A DNA stretch of 64,000 nt, from NCBI GenBank assembly GCA_020635515.1, contig JACJZS010000002.1, positions 186,001-250,000 on the forward strand. The letters run 5' to 3'. The notes beneath the pieces are model-generated. The model made no database searches, was not told where the DNA came from, and was given only the letters and a program-made list of their open reading frames with translations. This document shows positions 45,277 to 54,759 of this stretch, piece by piece. This DNA comes from Flavobacteriales bacterium. Lineage in GTDB: Bacteria > Bacteroidota > Bacteroidia > Flavobacteriales > Weeksellaceae. A program made the translations under genes and the position numbers. Within the stretch, counting starts at the first letter, position 1. Every line of letters begins with the position of its first letter.

Positions 45277-45297
45277 TTTATATAAAAAATATACTAA

Positions 45298-46324
45298 TTA
45301 ATGTACTCTTTTTAATTTTGCTCTTAAGTCATTAAAATATTTTTCAAAATAATTGAACGACAAATAAGAAACCAAATAAATCAATACTATACAAACAAAA
45401 ATAATAGCAACTTGAACTTCAATTTTTGAATGATCAAAATTCTTAAATATTCTATTTATTACTATATCTAACAATATTATATGGTAAACATAAATACCAA
45501 AAGATATTTTCCCATTCAATTCTATAAATCTAAAATTCGTGATTTTATTATTATTAATTATTGATTCGAAAATCAATATAATAATTGCAAATCCGTAGAT
45601 ATAATGATTTAATAATTTATGAATGTAAAAACTATTACAATAAACAAGAAGAATTATAATTAATGATATTAAAAGTAAAATATTTTTTATAATTCGAAAC
45701 TTACTTAAAATAATTTTAAACCTATCATTATTAACTAAAAACGCAATTATACCTCCTATAGCCATAAAATCAAATTTTGAAGCAAAGAAAAAATCAAATA
45801 ATATTTTATTATGAGAAAAATAATACAAATAGAATTTTATTAAAAACAGTATAAGAATGAAACATATTGACATTGTAAAGAATCTTTTATAAAAAAAGAT
45901 TAAGAAAAAAGGCCAAAAAACATAAAATTGTTCTTCAACCGCTAAACTCCAGTAATGATTTGTTAATGGAATCATTAAATCATTTACTGAAGCCCAATTT
46001 GCAATCATAAAAACATAATACCAAATAAATTCTATTTTTTCAAAATTTATATATATTAAACAAATAAAAAGATAAAAAAAATAAAGAGGCCAAATCCTAA
46101 GAATTCTTCTTTTATAAAAAGAAACTAAATCAATTGAATTATTTTGTTTGATTTCTTTGATTAAAAGATGTGTAATGACAAAACCACTTAAAAATAAAAA
46201 ATCCAGTAACAGAATATACACCTATAGACAAATTAATAATTCCTAAGTCTTTAAATAAATGTGCGATAACAACACTCCATGCTAAAAAAGCTCTTAAGTA
46301 ATCAAGACGGATAAAATAATTCAT
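45298..46324 (-). pseudogene. Acyltransferase 3 family protein split by a one-base frameshift
   Basis: The 5' frame (46139-46324) gives YFIRLDYLRAFLAWSVVIAH, the catalytic R...H start of acyltransferase 3. The 3' frame (45298-46221) continues FLSGFVITHLLIKEI, YKRRILRIWPLYFFYL and HYWSLAVEEQFYVFWPFFLI through about ten membrane helices. Removing one T from the T6 run (plus-strand A6, 46196-46201) restores a 341-residue protein. The family O-acetylates exported sugars. Everything downstream of the shift is well preserved, so the change is recent, reversible, or a sequencing error. Confidence 0.85.
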
Positions 46325-46505
46325 TAATTCATTTTTTTTAAAATACTTTGCGCTAATTTTTTACCAGAATTTCCTCATTAGGTTTTACTGCAAATAAAGT
46401 AACTTCAAATTTATCTTTAAGTGCTTTAACAATATCGGAATAAACAAAATTTCTAATGGTTTCACCACGAGGTAAAATAATTGCTATTTTTTTTTCTCTT
46501 GTCAT
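46324..46505 (-). pseudogene. Deletion scar of a glycosyltransferase-like gene
   Basis: From ATG 46505 the minus strand reads TREKKIAIILPRGETIRNFV, then YSDIVKALKDKFEVTL and AVKPNEEI, matching the first 46 residues of the gene at 43897-45276. The frame then stops at 46353, but the next frame continues SGKKLAQSILKKMN to a stop overlapping the acyltransferase start. That tail looks like a glycosyltransferase C-terminus. The simplest reading is a large internal deletion that joined the two ends of one gene or of two related genes. Confidence 0.75.
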
Positions 46506-47569
46506 AATTCTAAAATTTCTTTCACCCTTTCTACTCTTTTACTATCGTTCAACTCTCTTGCTGTAATTATAGCTTGTTCTGAAATTTTATTTCTTCTTTC
46601 ATTGTCTAGTACTAAATTATTAATAGCTTGAGCAAACTCCATTTCAGTTTCTACCAAAATACAATTCACATTATTTATTAATTCTGGAATTATTTTTCCT
46701 AAAACACTATATGATACAATTACACAACCATAAGAAAGTGATTCAAAAACTCTTGTTCTTTGACCTGTGTCATATTTCCATGGAATAATCGAAATTGTTC
46801 CTTTTTTGAGATAATTTGAAAGCTTTTCAACAAAACCGAACCCTTTTACGTTTAGAGAACTAACTTCACATGTACCTTGACCTATGAGTTCTACATTAAT
46901 TTCATTTGATACAAATGGAAGTATTGTTTTATAAAAATGTTCAAATCCTAATTTACTTGCAGTAGTATTGAATGAACCTAAATGGACTACTCTTTTAGAA
47001 TTATCAAAATTACTAATAAAAATTTTTTCAATTGAAATAGGTAAATAGTATGCTTTAGTTTTTAGAATTTCGTTACAAAAATCGATTTCTAATTTATTAC
47101 CGCCAATAACAGCTTTACATTTTGTAATTGTAGTAGTTTCCTCTTCATATAGTTTATTTTTGGACTTATTATCTTTTAAACCTTTTATTTTATAGAGAAA
47201 ATCGTGTTGCGAGTAAATAATTTTCTTAAAAATAAATTTTGGTGTTAATTTATAGGAAGGTAATGCGTAAAAATGTTCTACCCAAAATATTTCGTATTTA
47301 TAAACAAGTTTTAAATAACATATTAATTTTAAAAATAAATTTTGGTATTTACTGCTTAAAAAATTCATTTTAAAAAAAATTTCGCCTTGATATAAATTAC
47401 CCTCTTTAAAAACAAAACTATTTACTTCTTTTTTGTAAAAATTAAATGAATATATATTTACTTGTCCGTAAATAGCTTCTAAAGTTTTTAAATTATTCCT
47501 AAAAACTTGGCCACCACCAGCATTGTTTTCCAAAAAGTCAGATGTAATTATGTAAGCTAATTTTTTCAA
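46502..47569 (-). CDS. Glycosyltransferase (GT-B fold, family 4-like)
   Basis: The 355-residue protein starts KKLAYIITSDFLENNAGGGQ, continues VFRNNLKTLE, and has a donor domain with KRVVHLGSFNTTASKLGF, SIIPWKYDTGQRTRVFESLS and YGCVIVSYSVLG. That is a GT4-like core with a variant E-x7-E site (FESLSYG). It overlaps the start of the scar gene by 4 bp and follows the upstream gene by 4 bp. The donor sugar cannot be inferred. Confidence 0.75.
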   Translation of the reverse strand: MKKLAYIITSDFLENNAGGGQVFRNNLKTLEAIYGQVNIYSFNFYKKEVNSFVFKEGNLYQGEIFFKMNFLSSKYQNLFLKLICYLKLVYKYEIFWVEHFYALPSYKLTPKFIFKKIIYSQHDFLYKIKGLKDNKSKNKLYEEETTTITKCKAVIGGNKLEIDFCNEILKTKAYYLPISIEKIFISNFDNSKRVVHLGSFNTTASKLGFEHFYKTILPFVSNEINVELIGQGTCEVSSLNVKGFGFVEKLSNYLKKGTISIIPWKYDTGQRTRVFESLSYGCVIVSYSVLGKIIPELINNVNCILVETEMEFAQAINNLVLDNERRNKISEQAIITARELNDSKRVERVKEILEL

Positions 47570-47573
47570 GGTT

Positions 47574-48953
47574 CTATAATTTATTTAAGAAATTGATATA
47601 ATTTGATGTAGCAACATTCTCGTAACTATTGCAAATATCCTTAATTAATTCTTTTCTACTTTCACTTTTATTATCGCCATTATTTATTAATTCTAAAATT
47701 AAATTATTTATATCAACAAATGAGTTTGCGATATAAAGCACATCATGATTGATAATTGGCACAAAATGTTCCCATACTGTTTGCACTGCTTTTATGTGTT
47801 TTTCACTTTTAAAATTAGGTGAAGAATCATAATTTATATTAATAACTGATTTATTAAAAAAAGAGAAATCTAACGATAAAGTTGATGACGTATTAATTAA
47901 CAAATCAGAATAATGAATAGTATTAATCCAATTTTCTATTGACTTCGTACTTTGATAATCATTTTCAATTAAATCGTTATTTGGATCTTGATAGTATATC
48001 GGAAATTGAAAATTATTTAAACTATTTTTAATATCAGCACTTTTAAAAGCTGGGTGAGGTCTTACAATTAATTGTATTTTATTTATTAAATTTTCATCAA
48101 TGTTCTTTAACCATTCAAACAACATATACTCTTCTTGAAAAAGATTTGGGGAACCTAAACCGAAAGTAATTGTAAATTTATTTTCATGAAAATTAATACC
48201 TTCTAGAAACTCTTTTTTAGAAATTTGAAATCTTTTATTATTTAAAATGTCAAATTGAATATTCCCAATTTCCTCTAAAATAACATTATCATATTCAGGA
48301 TATAATCTTTTAATATCATTATTCATTCTTTTAGACCAAGTTATTATGCCATTTGGTTTAAAAATAAATCTAGGTTTTGTAGTTATATTATCAAAACCTT
48401 GAATATGATAATAAAATGGTATTTTTTGTTTTACACAATATGACGCAATTGATTGATTGTGTAAATTATAAGACCAGTTTAATATTACTACATCTGTTAC
48501 TTTTAAAATTTCTTCAAGCTCAACGTTTTTTTTAATCGCATAAAGATGAATAATTCTATTAAATTCTCTAATTAAAAAACGAAAAAAACGACAATTAAAA
48601 AAAATAAAAAAAGAATACAGAAAACCTATAACACCTTTTTCCTTATTGTGCATGTATTTAATAAAATACTTTCTAGTTTTTGAACCAAAACTTGAAGCAT
48701 CATGTAATTTATCATTAAGTCGTCTTGTAAAAAAAGTAGCTTTATAATAAAACAAATCTTTTAACTTGTAGTGTTTAAAGTTTAAATTTGGATGGTTATT
48801 GTATTTGTTATTAAATTCTTTACAATTATTTTTAACGCTTGTATAAATTGTAATATCAACATCTTGATTCTTTATTAACTCCGGAAAATCGGAATATATA
48901 AAGTATCTATCTGAATAAATTAAACCTGAAAAAATAGCTATTTTTTTTCTCAT
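47574..48953 (-). CDS. Capsule-type polysaccharide biosynthesis protein, GT-B-like
   Basis: The 459-residue protein is rich in Asn, Lys and Ile. Near residues 180-200 it has FYYHIQGFDNITTKPRF; the donor-like domain has FTITFGLGSPNLFQ, LIVRPHPAFKS and LLINTSSTLSLDFSFFNKSV. The RPHP motif with the following 'S/TSS-x-D' segment is common to CDP-glycerol glycerophosphotransferase-like and capsule-export/synthesis GT-B proteins. I cannot assign a precise family. It overlaps the upstream GT2 gene by 4 bp. Confidence 0.6.
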   Translation of the reverse strand: MRKKIAIFSGLIYSDRYFIYSDFPELIKNQDVDITIYTSVKNNCKEFNNKYNNHPNLNFKHYKLKDLFYYKATFFTRRLNDKLHDASSFGSKTRKYFIKYMHNKEKGVIGFLYSFFIFFNCRFFRFLIREFNRIIHLYAIKKNVELEEILKVTDVVILNWSYNLHNQSIASYCVKQKIPFYYHIQGFDNITTKPRFIFKPNGIITWSKRMNNDIKRLYPEYDNVILEEIGNIQFDILNNKRFQISKKEFLEGINFHENKFTITFGLGSPNLFQEEYMLFEWLKNIDENLINKIQLIVRPHPAFKSADIKNSLNNFQFPIYYQDPNNDLIENDYQSTKSIENWINTIHYSDLLINTSSTLSLDFSFFNKSVININYDSSPNFKSEKHIKAVQTVWEHFVPIINHDVLYIANSFVDINNLILELINNGDNKSESRKELIKDICNSYENVATSNYINFLNKL

Positions 48954-49846
48954 TTAATATGCTTTTTTACAATTGTTTTAAAATAATTACTTATAAGTTT
49001 TTTAAAATCTTTTAAACTAAAAAATAAGTAATGAAACAATACGCTAAATATAAAATAAAAATCTTTTTTAAAATTTTTAACTATTTGATTATTAATTCTA
49101 TTGTAAATAAATCTTTTTTGTGTATCGTTAAAAAAATTTATGTTTTTAAGCAAATGTAAGTAGTATTTTTTTTCTGCTTTAAAATGTTGCTTCATATCGA
49201 TTGAATGCCCTGAAACATTATCGGTTGAAATTCTAACAAATACATTTGCTTCATTTAAAGTAAAAATAGTAGCGTAATTTGAAAATTCTAATACTGCAAC
49301 AATATCTGAAAACAAAGCAGAAGGAAAGTCTTTAAAACCAATTTTTAGTATTTGTTCTTTTTTAAAAACATATTCGCTTAATGAAGTTTTTCTTCTACGA
49401 ATTATAAAATCTGTTGATTTTTCAAATTTTGGATGAATATAGGGTTTCGTTAACTTATTATTTTTATCGTCAATTTTTATTAAAGAATACCTAATAACAT
49501 TTATATTTTCTTGATCTACAGATTTTAAGTTATTATAAAATTCTTCAACTGCATTGTTGCTTAAATAGTCATCGTCTCCTAAAAAGAGAATCCATTTTTC
49601 ATCTTCAACTAGAGCAAGGCATCTATTCCATTGATTAACTAAAGATTTACCTCCTAAATTATTTTCAAACCTTTTATATTTAAAGTTGAGTTTATTAGTA
49701 AACTCACTTAATAATTTTTCAGGACTTTCAGGACTTGCGTCATTTCCAATATATACCTTAAATCGTTTATCTGTTTGATTAGATAATGAGTCTAATGTTT
49801 CTTTAAAAAAAGCTATTTTATAATATGGGATAACAATAGCTAACAT
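48950..49846 (-). CDS. Glycosyltransferase family 2
   Basis: The 298-residue protein has a GT-A domain: AIVIPYYKIAFFKETLDSLS, YIGNDASPESPEKLLSEF, FENNLGGKSLVNQWNRCLAL and WILFLGDDDYLSNNAVEEFY with the DDD metal-binding motif. The C-terminal 60 residues are hydrophobic and basic, suggesting membrane association. It overlaps both neighbours slightly (4 bp and 7 bp), consistent with a translationally coupled run of transferases. Confidence 0.9.
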   Translation of the reverse strand: MLAIVIPYYKIAFFKETLDSLSNQTDKRFKVYIGNDASPESPEKLLSEFTNKLNFKYKRFENNLGGKSLVNQWNRCLALVEDEKWILFLGDDDYLSNNAVEEFYNNLKSVDQENINVIRYSLIKIDDKNNKLTKPYIHPKFEKSTDFIIRRRKTSLSEYVFKKEQILKIGFKDFPSALFSDIVAVLEFSNYATIFTLNEANVFVRISTDNVSGHSIDMKQHFKAEKKYYLHLLKNINFFNDTQKRFIYNRINNQIVKNFKKDFYFIFSVLFHYLFFSLKDFKKLISNYFKTIVKKHIK

Positions 49847-51102
49847 ATGATTTTTTTATATAAATTTAATCTTTTTTCTAATAAAATTTTTGAGGAATAA
49901 TGATTATTAAAAAAATTATAAGCATTGTGGATTATTTCATTAGTTTGTGATATATTTTTCTTCAACCAAAGAATATTTTCTCTAATTTCTTCAGGGGAAT
50001 CACTAATAAAGATTTGTTTTTTATTTTCTACAGGAATTCCTTCTACGCCTAAAGTAGTTGTTATAATAGGTACTTTTAATTGAAACCCCGTTAATATTTT
50101 AGTTCTTATTCCATTACCTAATCTTATAGGGACAATCATTATTGAATTATTTATTAATGAATTTAAATCATCTACAAAACCATAATAATTAATTTGACCA
50201 ATATTTGATTTGATTTGATTTTTTTTTTTCCAGTTTCCAATTATGTTTATAGGTATTGGTAAAACCTTATAAATCAATGGATAAACATTTTCTATAAACC
50301 ATTTTAATCCTTCTATATTTGGGTAATGTCCATCAGATCCTAAAAAAAATAAACTATTTAATGAATTAAAAGATACGGATAATTCTTTTTCTTCTTCTTC
50401 AACGATAAACGGTGATACGTAAGTATTTTTTACTCCTATTTGTCTTAAGCGTTGAGCATCATTTTCACTAAATGTAACTACGGTATCATAAATATTCATA
50501 AGTGATACCTCTGTTTTCTGATGTAGTTTTAATAAATAATTTTTATAATTAATATCTTTATTAGAGTAATTAAATTCTGAAATTAGTTTTAACGAGTTAG
50601 ATTCGTGAGAAATAAATATTTTTTTTGCATTCTTAGGGAAAATTATTCCTAAATCTAATGTACCATGAAATTCAGTTTGAATGATATCCCACCTATTTTC
50701 ATTTAATAATATTTGTAACGAAGAAATATAATTTTGACTCTTAAAAGAAACTAAAGATAATATATTTTGTGAATCAAATTGATTATAAATTTGTTGTTTC
50801 TTATTATCTTTATTAATTATATATTTTTTTATTTTATATAATTTTGTTTTTATTTTACTTATATAATTATAATTAACTTTGTTATCGTGTTGTATTTTAG
50901 AATAAATATTTATAATATTTATTTTAGGTAATATTTTTTTTAAATCCTCTATTTCTGTAAAATTATTTGAATTAATGCAATAGTCAATAGTTATATAATC
51001 TTGTAAATACTTTAACATATTAAATTGAGCTACAGCACCACCATGTGATAATGGATATGGAATAAAGGGAGATATTATAAGTAATTTTATGTTTTCAGTC
51101 AT
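49840..51102 (-). CDS. Glycosyltransferase family 4
   Basis: The 420-residue GT-B enzyme starts KLLIISPFIPYPLSHGGAVA, and has IQTEFHGTLDLGIIFP and the donor-domain pieces LNSLFFLGSDGHYPNIEGLK, INYYGFVDDLNSLINNSIMI and PIRLGNGIRTKILTGFQLKV. Those are typical of GT4 'GRGIRTKILEA' enzymes. It is strongly A/T biased, with long Ile/Asn/Lys stretches, like its immediate neighbours. It overlaps the pyruvyl transferase-like gene by 8 bp. Confidence 0.86.
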   Translation of the reverse strand: MTENIKLLIISPFIPYPLSHGGAVAQFNMLKYLQDYITIDYCINSNNFTEIEDLKKILPKINIINIYSKIQHDNKVNYNYISKIKTKLYKIKKYIINKDNKKQQIYNQFDSQNILSLVSFKSQNYISSLQILLNENRWDIIQTEFHGTLDLGIIFPKNAKKIFISHESNSLKLISEFNYSNKDINYKNYLLKLHQKTEVSLMNIYDTVVTFSENDAQRLRQIGVKNTYVSPFIVEEEEKELSVSFNSLNSLFFLGSDGHYPNIEGLKWFIENVYPLIYKVLPIPINIIGNWKKKNQIKSNIGQINYYGFVDDLNSLINNSIMIVPIRLGNGIRTKILTGFQLKVPIITTTLGVEGIPVENKKQIFISDSPEEIRENILWLKKNISQTNEIIHNAYNFFNNHYSSKILLEKRLNLYKKIIC

Positions 51103-51952
51103 TATATATTTTATATTGTTTTTTTATAAATTGTATTTTTGTTTCTAGTTTATCAATATTTTCTTTAAAAATAGTATCGGTTGATAAATTATATTTTTTT
51201 TGTTTATAAAAACTTTTAGCAATTAAAATTAGTTTGTAAGTATTAGAAATTGTATTAAGAAAATTACAGTTGGTAAAACTAAAATTAAAGTTAATAGTAC
51301 GTATAGTATCAAAACCTATACTATTATACCAATCATACCATTTTAATTCAGTAGTTAAATGAGATTCAACTATATTAGTATTCATTCTACCCCTAACCCA
51401 GGGTATTCTATATATGTCGGCAACAATGGCTCCATGCATAGCGGTACTAATTATTTTTTTTGATTTTTTAATTTCATCTATTACTATATCTATTGGTTTA
51501 TGTGGTAATATTACATGAATATTAGTTAATTTTTCAAATAAATCCCAATTAAATAAATTTACGTGTTTAAAATAGGGGATATAGGATAATTCATATTTTT
51601 TTTCAAAAATTTGAGTTTTGTCTAGTAACTTTAAAAGATATGCACTATCAGTTATGTAATCTACATTACCAATTACTTTTGCAGAAATAGGACCTCTCAC
51701 AAACTGTATATCATAATTTTTTCGATTATCTATTTTAAAATGGAATTCACGTACTCCTGAACCAAAAATAATTTTTTTAGAATTAGGTCTAATTTTATTA
51801 CATAAAAATTTTTCATCTAATATAGAGCCTATACCTATAAAATCAATATCTTCAGGGTAAGAATTAAAATCACCTAGTAAATTATAGAAAATATAGGGAT
51901 TTAAATCATCACCAAAATTTCCTTTTTCATCTTTATAATAAATTAAATCCAT
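51095..51952 (-). CDS. Polysaccharide pyruvyl transferase family protein
   Basis: The 285-residue protein shows GNFGDDLNPYIFYNLLG near residue 12, FIGIGSILDEKFL, KIIFGSGVREFHFK, QFVRGPISAKVIG with DSAYLLK, and STAMHGAIVADIYRIPWVRG. These are the conserved blocks of the pyruvyl transferase family (PF04230), including the 'HGAI' site. It may add a pyruvate ketal to a sugar; some family members have other roles. Position among transferases supports modification of the same polysaccharide. Confidence 0.88.
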   Translation of the reverse strand: MDLIYYKDEKGNFGDDLNPYIFYNLLGDFNSYPEDIDFIGIGSILDEKFLCNKIRPNSKKIIFGSGVREFHFKIDNRKNYDIQFVRGPISAKVIGNVDYITDSAYLLKLLDKTQIFEKKYELSYIPYFKHVNLFNWDLFEKLTNIHVILPHKPIDIVIDEIKKSKKIISTAMHGAIVADIYRIPWVRGRMNTNIVESHLTTELKWYDWYNSIGFDTIRTINFNFSFTNCNFLNTISNTYKLILIAKSFYKQKKYNLSTDTIFKENIDKLETKIQFIKKQYKIYND

Positions 51953-51958
51953 TTTTTC

Positions 51959-53473
51959 TTATTTTATTATTTTATTCAAATCAAAATTTTCGGATAATTC
52001 ATTTAAATTACAATTAAAAAATAATTGGTTTCTTTTTATTTTTAATTGCGACCAATACCACCATTGTAGTTCTAATAATTGTTTTATTATATTTTGGTTA
52101 AACCTATATTTAATAATTTTAGCAGGAATTCCAGCTACTACGGCATACGGTTCAACATTTTTTGTTACAATACTACCTGTAGCAATACAACAGCCATTGC
52201 CTATATTTACCCCAGATAAGATAGTTACATTATCACCTATCCAAACATCATTACCAATTATTACTTTACCTTTTGTTCGTTCTTTATTAGGTGGAAATTT
52301 AACTTCTCCAGGGTGTGATGATTTAAAAGAATATCTATATAAAAATCCTTGTGTGGCTGGGTAATTGGTATCATGATTGGAGGTAATAATACTTATATTT
52401 TTTCCAAAGCTACAATAAGAACCAATAGATACACTTTCATTACCTTTAATTATTAGATTTCCATTATGGAAACTATATTTACCTACTTTGAGTTTCTCTT
52501 TGGGTTTTATTAAATTAGATGTTTTTATGTTTTCATTAAATGAGTAAATATGTTTTATTCCATCTTCAATGCCTTTTGCATAAGATCTATAATCCCAAAT
52601 AGGATTTTTAAGTATTTGAATAAGTTTGGGATTATCTTGTTCTACTTTTACTTTAACTCCACAACTTCGTGCTTCTAAAACTGCTCTTTCTCCTCCTCCT
52701 TGAAGTTCACAGGGAATATATACTAATTTGGATCTATTAATATATTTAACTAATTCTTCTTGCGAAACAAAATCAATAACTTCAATGTTATTTTTATTTA
52801 ACATATTTTCTATTTCTAAAGAATCTTTTGCTGTTTTATCTCCTATTACAATTTTTTGTTCACCTGATAAATCTATTAATTTTTCAAATCTTTTATATTT
52901 TGTAACCGTTCCTATACTTAACACGTCGATGTCTTTTTCGATATTCATAGGTTTAAAGGTTTCTGAGTCAATTCCAAAAGCATGAAAAGTATTAGGGTGA
53001 TAATCTATAAATTTTTTATAGATAAATGTTTGAAACCATAATACATCATAAAAGAACGCCCATTTTTTTGATTTAGGTGGTATTGAACAAGAAATTACAA
53101 TTCCTCTAGGGACTTTTAACCCTTGCAAAGATTGTATGTATTTATCTACAATCCAATGCCAACAACTTTTAACAATTATAAAATCATATTGATTAAGTTC
53201 CTGTGCTGTTGGTTTACAATCTTCTAAATTTATCCACTTTATAGTATAATCTTCTTCTCCTAAAAGATGAATTCCTTGAGTAAAACCATCTTTCCAATTA
53301 TTATATTTTTCTATTTGTATTTTAGGAATATAATATAGTACGACAAGGGTCAATTTTTTACTTGAGTTAATTTTCTTATCATAAGAATTAACTCTTTTTT
53401 TCAAATTAAAATAAAGCCATTTTAGGTATAAACCATTTATTTTTTTTAAAATAAAATTTTTAAATTTGTTCAT
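51959..53473 (-). CDS. Glycosyltransferase-acetyltransferase fusion protein
   Basis: The product is about 504 residues from ATG 53473 (MNKFKNFILKK); a longer frame starts at 53494. Residues 30-300 form a GT-B-like domain with IVKSCWHWIVDKYIQSLQGL and IDVLSIGTVTKYKRFEKLID, and CELQGGGERAVLEARSCG as donor site. Residues 320-480 are a left-handed beta-helix acetyltransferase with VSIGSYCSFGKNISIITSNH, KVIIGNDVWIGDNVTILSGV and VVAGIPAKIIKYRF. One polypeptide could therefore add a sugar and acetylate it. It overlaps the wzt-like gene by 14 bp. Confidence 0.82.
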   Translation of the reverse strand: MNKFKNFILKKINGLYLKWLYFNLKKRVNSYDKKINSSKKLTLVVLYYIPKIQIEKYNNWKDGFTQGIHLLGEEDYTIKWINLEDCKPTAQELNQYDFIIVKSCWHWIVDKYIQSLQGLKVPRGIVISCSIPPKSKKWAFFYDVLWFQTFIYKKFIDYHPNTFHAFGIDSETFKPMNIEKDIDVLSIGTVTKYKRFEKLIDLSGEQKIVIGDKTAKDSLEIENMLNKNNIEVIDFVSQEELVKYINRSKLVYIPCELQGGGERAVLEARSCGVKVKVEQDNPKLIQILKNPIWDYRSYAKGIEDGIKHIYSFNENIKTSNLIKPKEKLKVGKYSFHNGNLIIKGNESVSIGSYCSFGKNISIITSNHDTNYPATQGFLYRYSFKSSHPGEVKFPPNKERTKGKVIIGNDVWIGDNVTILSGVNIGNGCCIATGSIVTKNVEPYAVVAGIPAKIIKYRFNQNIIKQLLELQWWYWSQLKIKRNQLFFNCNLNELSENFDLNKIIK

Positions 53474-54758
53474 AAATACTCCATTTTGCTTCATGAAAAA
53501 TAATACTATTAGAGGATTTTTCTTTAGTTATTGGGTAATATATATCTGATTCAAAAGGAACTACTTCACAGGAAATTATATTTTGTAATATATCAAGAGG
53601 TTCTTTTCCATCGGAAAAAGCAATACTAAACTCATATATATCATTAAATAAATATAATTTTTCTACTTCTAACATTATATTAAACTCATTTTTTTCTTGT
53701 TTAAAATTAAAAAAAGGAGATTGAACATAATCATTACTTCTAAAAGTAACCACATTAATATTAGCGGAGTTACTTATTCTTATACTACAAATAGGATTTC
53801 TAATTTTAGATATATTATCTATAACAATATTAATAATCATGGATGCACCACTTTTAAATATGGCAGTGATTTCTTTTTTTTGATTTAGTAATGCTACTTG
53901 TTTGATTTTTGATTTTAAACTATTTTTTGTATCAAATTGTTTTAATGGATTTATAGTTTCCAATTGCTTTTTTCTGTATAAATTAATTGAATTTTCTATA
54001 TTTCCAATATATTTAATTAACCCATTTTCTAAAACAATTCCTTGGTTACATAAATTTTGGACACTTGCCATATTATGACTCACAAAAAGCACCGTTCTCC
54101 CCTCGCCTTTTGAAACATCGTTCATCTTGCCAATGCATTTTTTCTGAAACTCCGCATCTCCTACAGCTAAAACTTCATCAACAATTAAAATTTCAGATTC
54201 TAAATGTGCAGCAACTGCAAATGCCAAACGAACATACATTCCTGAAGAATAACGTTTTACTGGAGTATCAATATAACGTTCTACTCCTGCAAAATCTACA
54301 ATTTCATCAAACTTGCGTTTAATTTCTTGACGTCTCATCCCAAGAATTGCTCCATTTAGATATATATTTTCTCTACCTGATAATTCAGGGTGAAAACCTG
54401 TCCCTACTTCCAATAAAGAAGCTACTCTACCTTTTAATTTTATATTTCCTGTTGTTGGAGAAGTAACTCTACTTAACAGTTTTAAAAGTGTACTTTTTCC
54501 TGCTCCATTACGTCCGATAATTCCTACTGCCTCTCCTTGTTTTACTTCAAAATTAATATCTTTCAAACTCCATACAATATCACTACTTCCTTTAGAGGCT
54601 CGGTCGTTGGTTTCCCCTATTTTTAAAAATGGATCTTCTTTTCCTAAAACTTTTGTCACAAAAAAACGTTCAATATCCCTAGAAATAGTTCCTGTACCAA
54701 TTTGCCCTAGCTGATATACCTTTGATAAGTTTGCTACCTTAATTACTGTATCTCCCAT
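53460..54758 (-). CDS. wzt: Polysaccharide ABC exporter ATP-binding protein (Wzt-like)
   Basis: The 432-residue ATPase contains Walker A GIIGRNGAGKSTLLKLLS (about residues 82-99), the signature KRYSSGMYVRLAFAVAAH and Walker B EILIVDEVLAVGD. Residues 270-432 form a C-terminal beta-rich extension of the Wzt type, which in O9a/O8-like systems recognises the chain terminus before export. Its start is 2 bp from the permease stop. The presence of the extension suggests the exporter selects a specifically capped glycan. Confidence 0.92.
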   Translation of the reverse strand: MGDTVIKVANLSKVYQLGQIGTGTISRDIERFFVTKVLGKEDPFLKIGETNDRASKGSSDIVWSLKDINFEVKQGEAVGIIGRNGAGKSTLLKLLSRVTSPTTGNIKLKGRVASLLEVGTGFHPELSGRENIYLNGAILGMRRQEIKRKFDEIVDFAGVERYIDTPVKRYSSGMYVRLAFAVAAHLESEILIVDEVLAVGDAEFQKKCIGKMNDVSKGEGRTVLFVSHNMASVQNLCNQGIVLENGLIKYIGNIENSINLYRKKQLETINPLKQFDTKNSLKSKIKQVALLNQKKEITAIFKSGASMIINIVIDNISKIRNPICSIRISNSANINVVTFRSNDYVQSPFFNFKQEKNEFNIMLEVEKLYLFNDIYEFSIAFSDGKEPLDILQNIISCEVVPFESDIYYPITKEKSSNSIIFHEAKWSIYEQI

Positions 54759-54759
54759 A

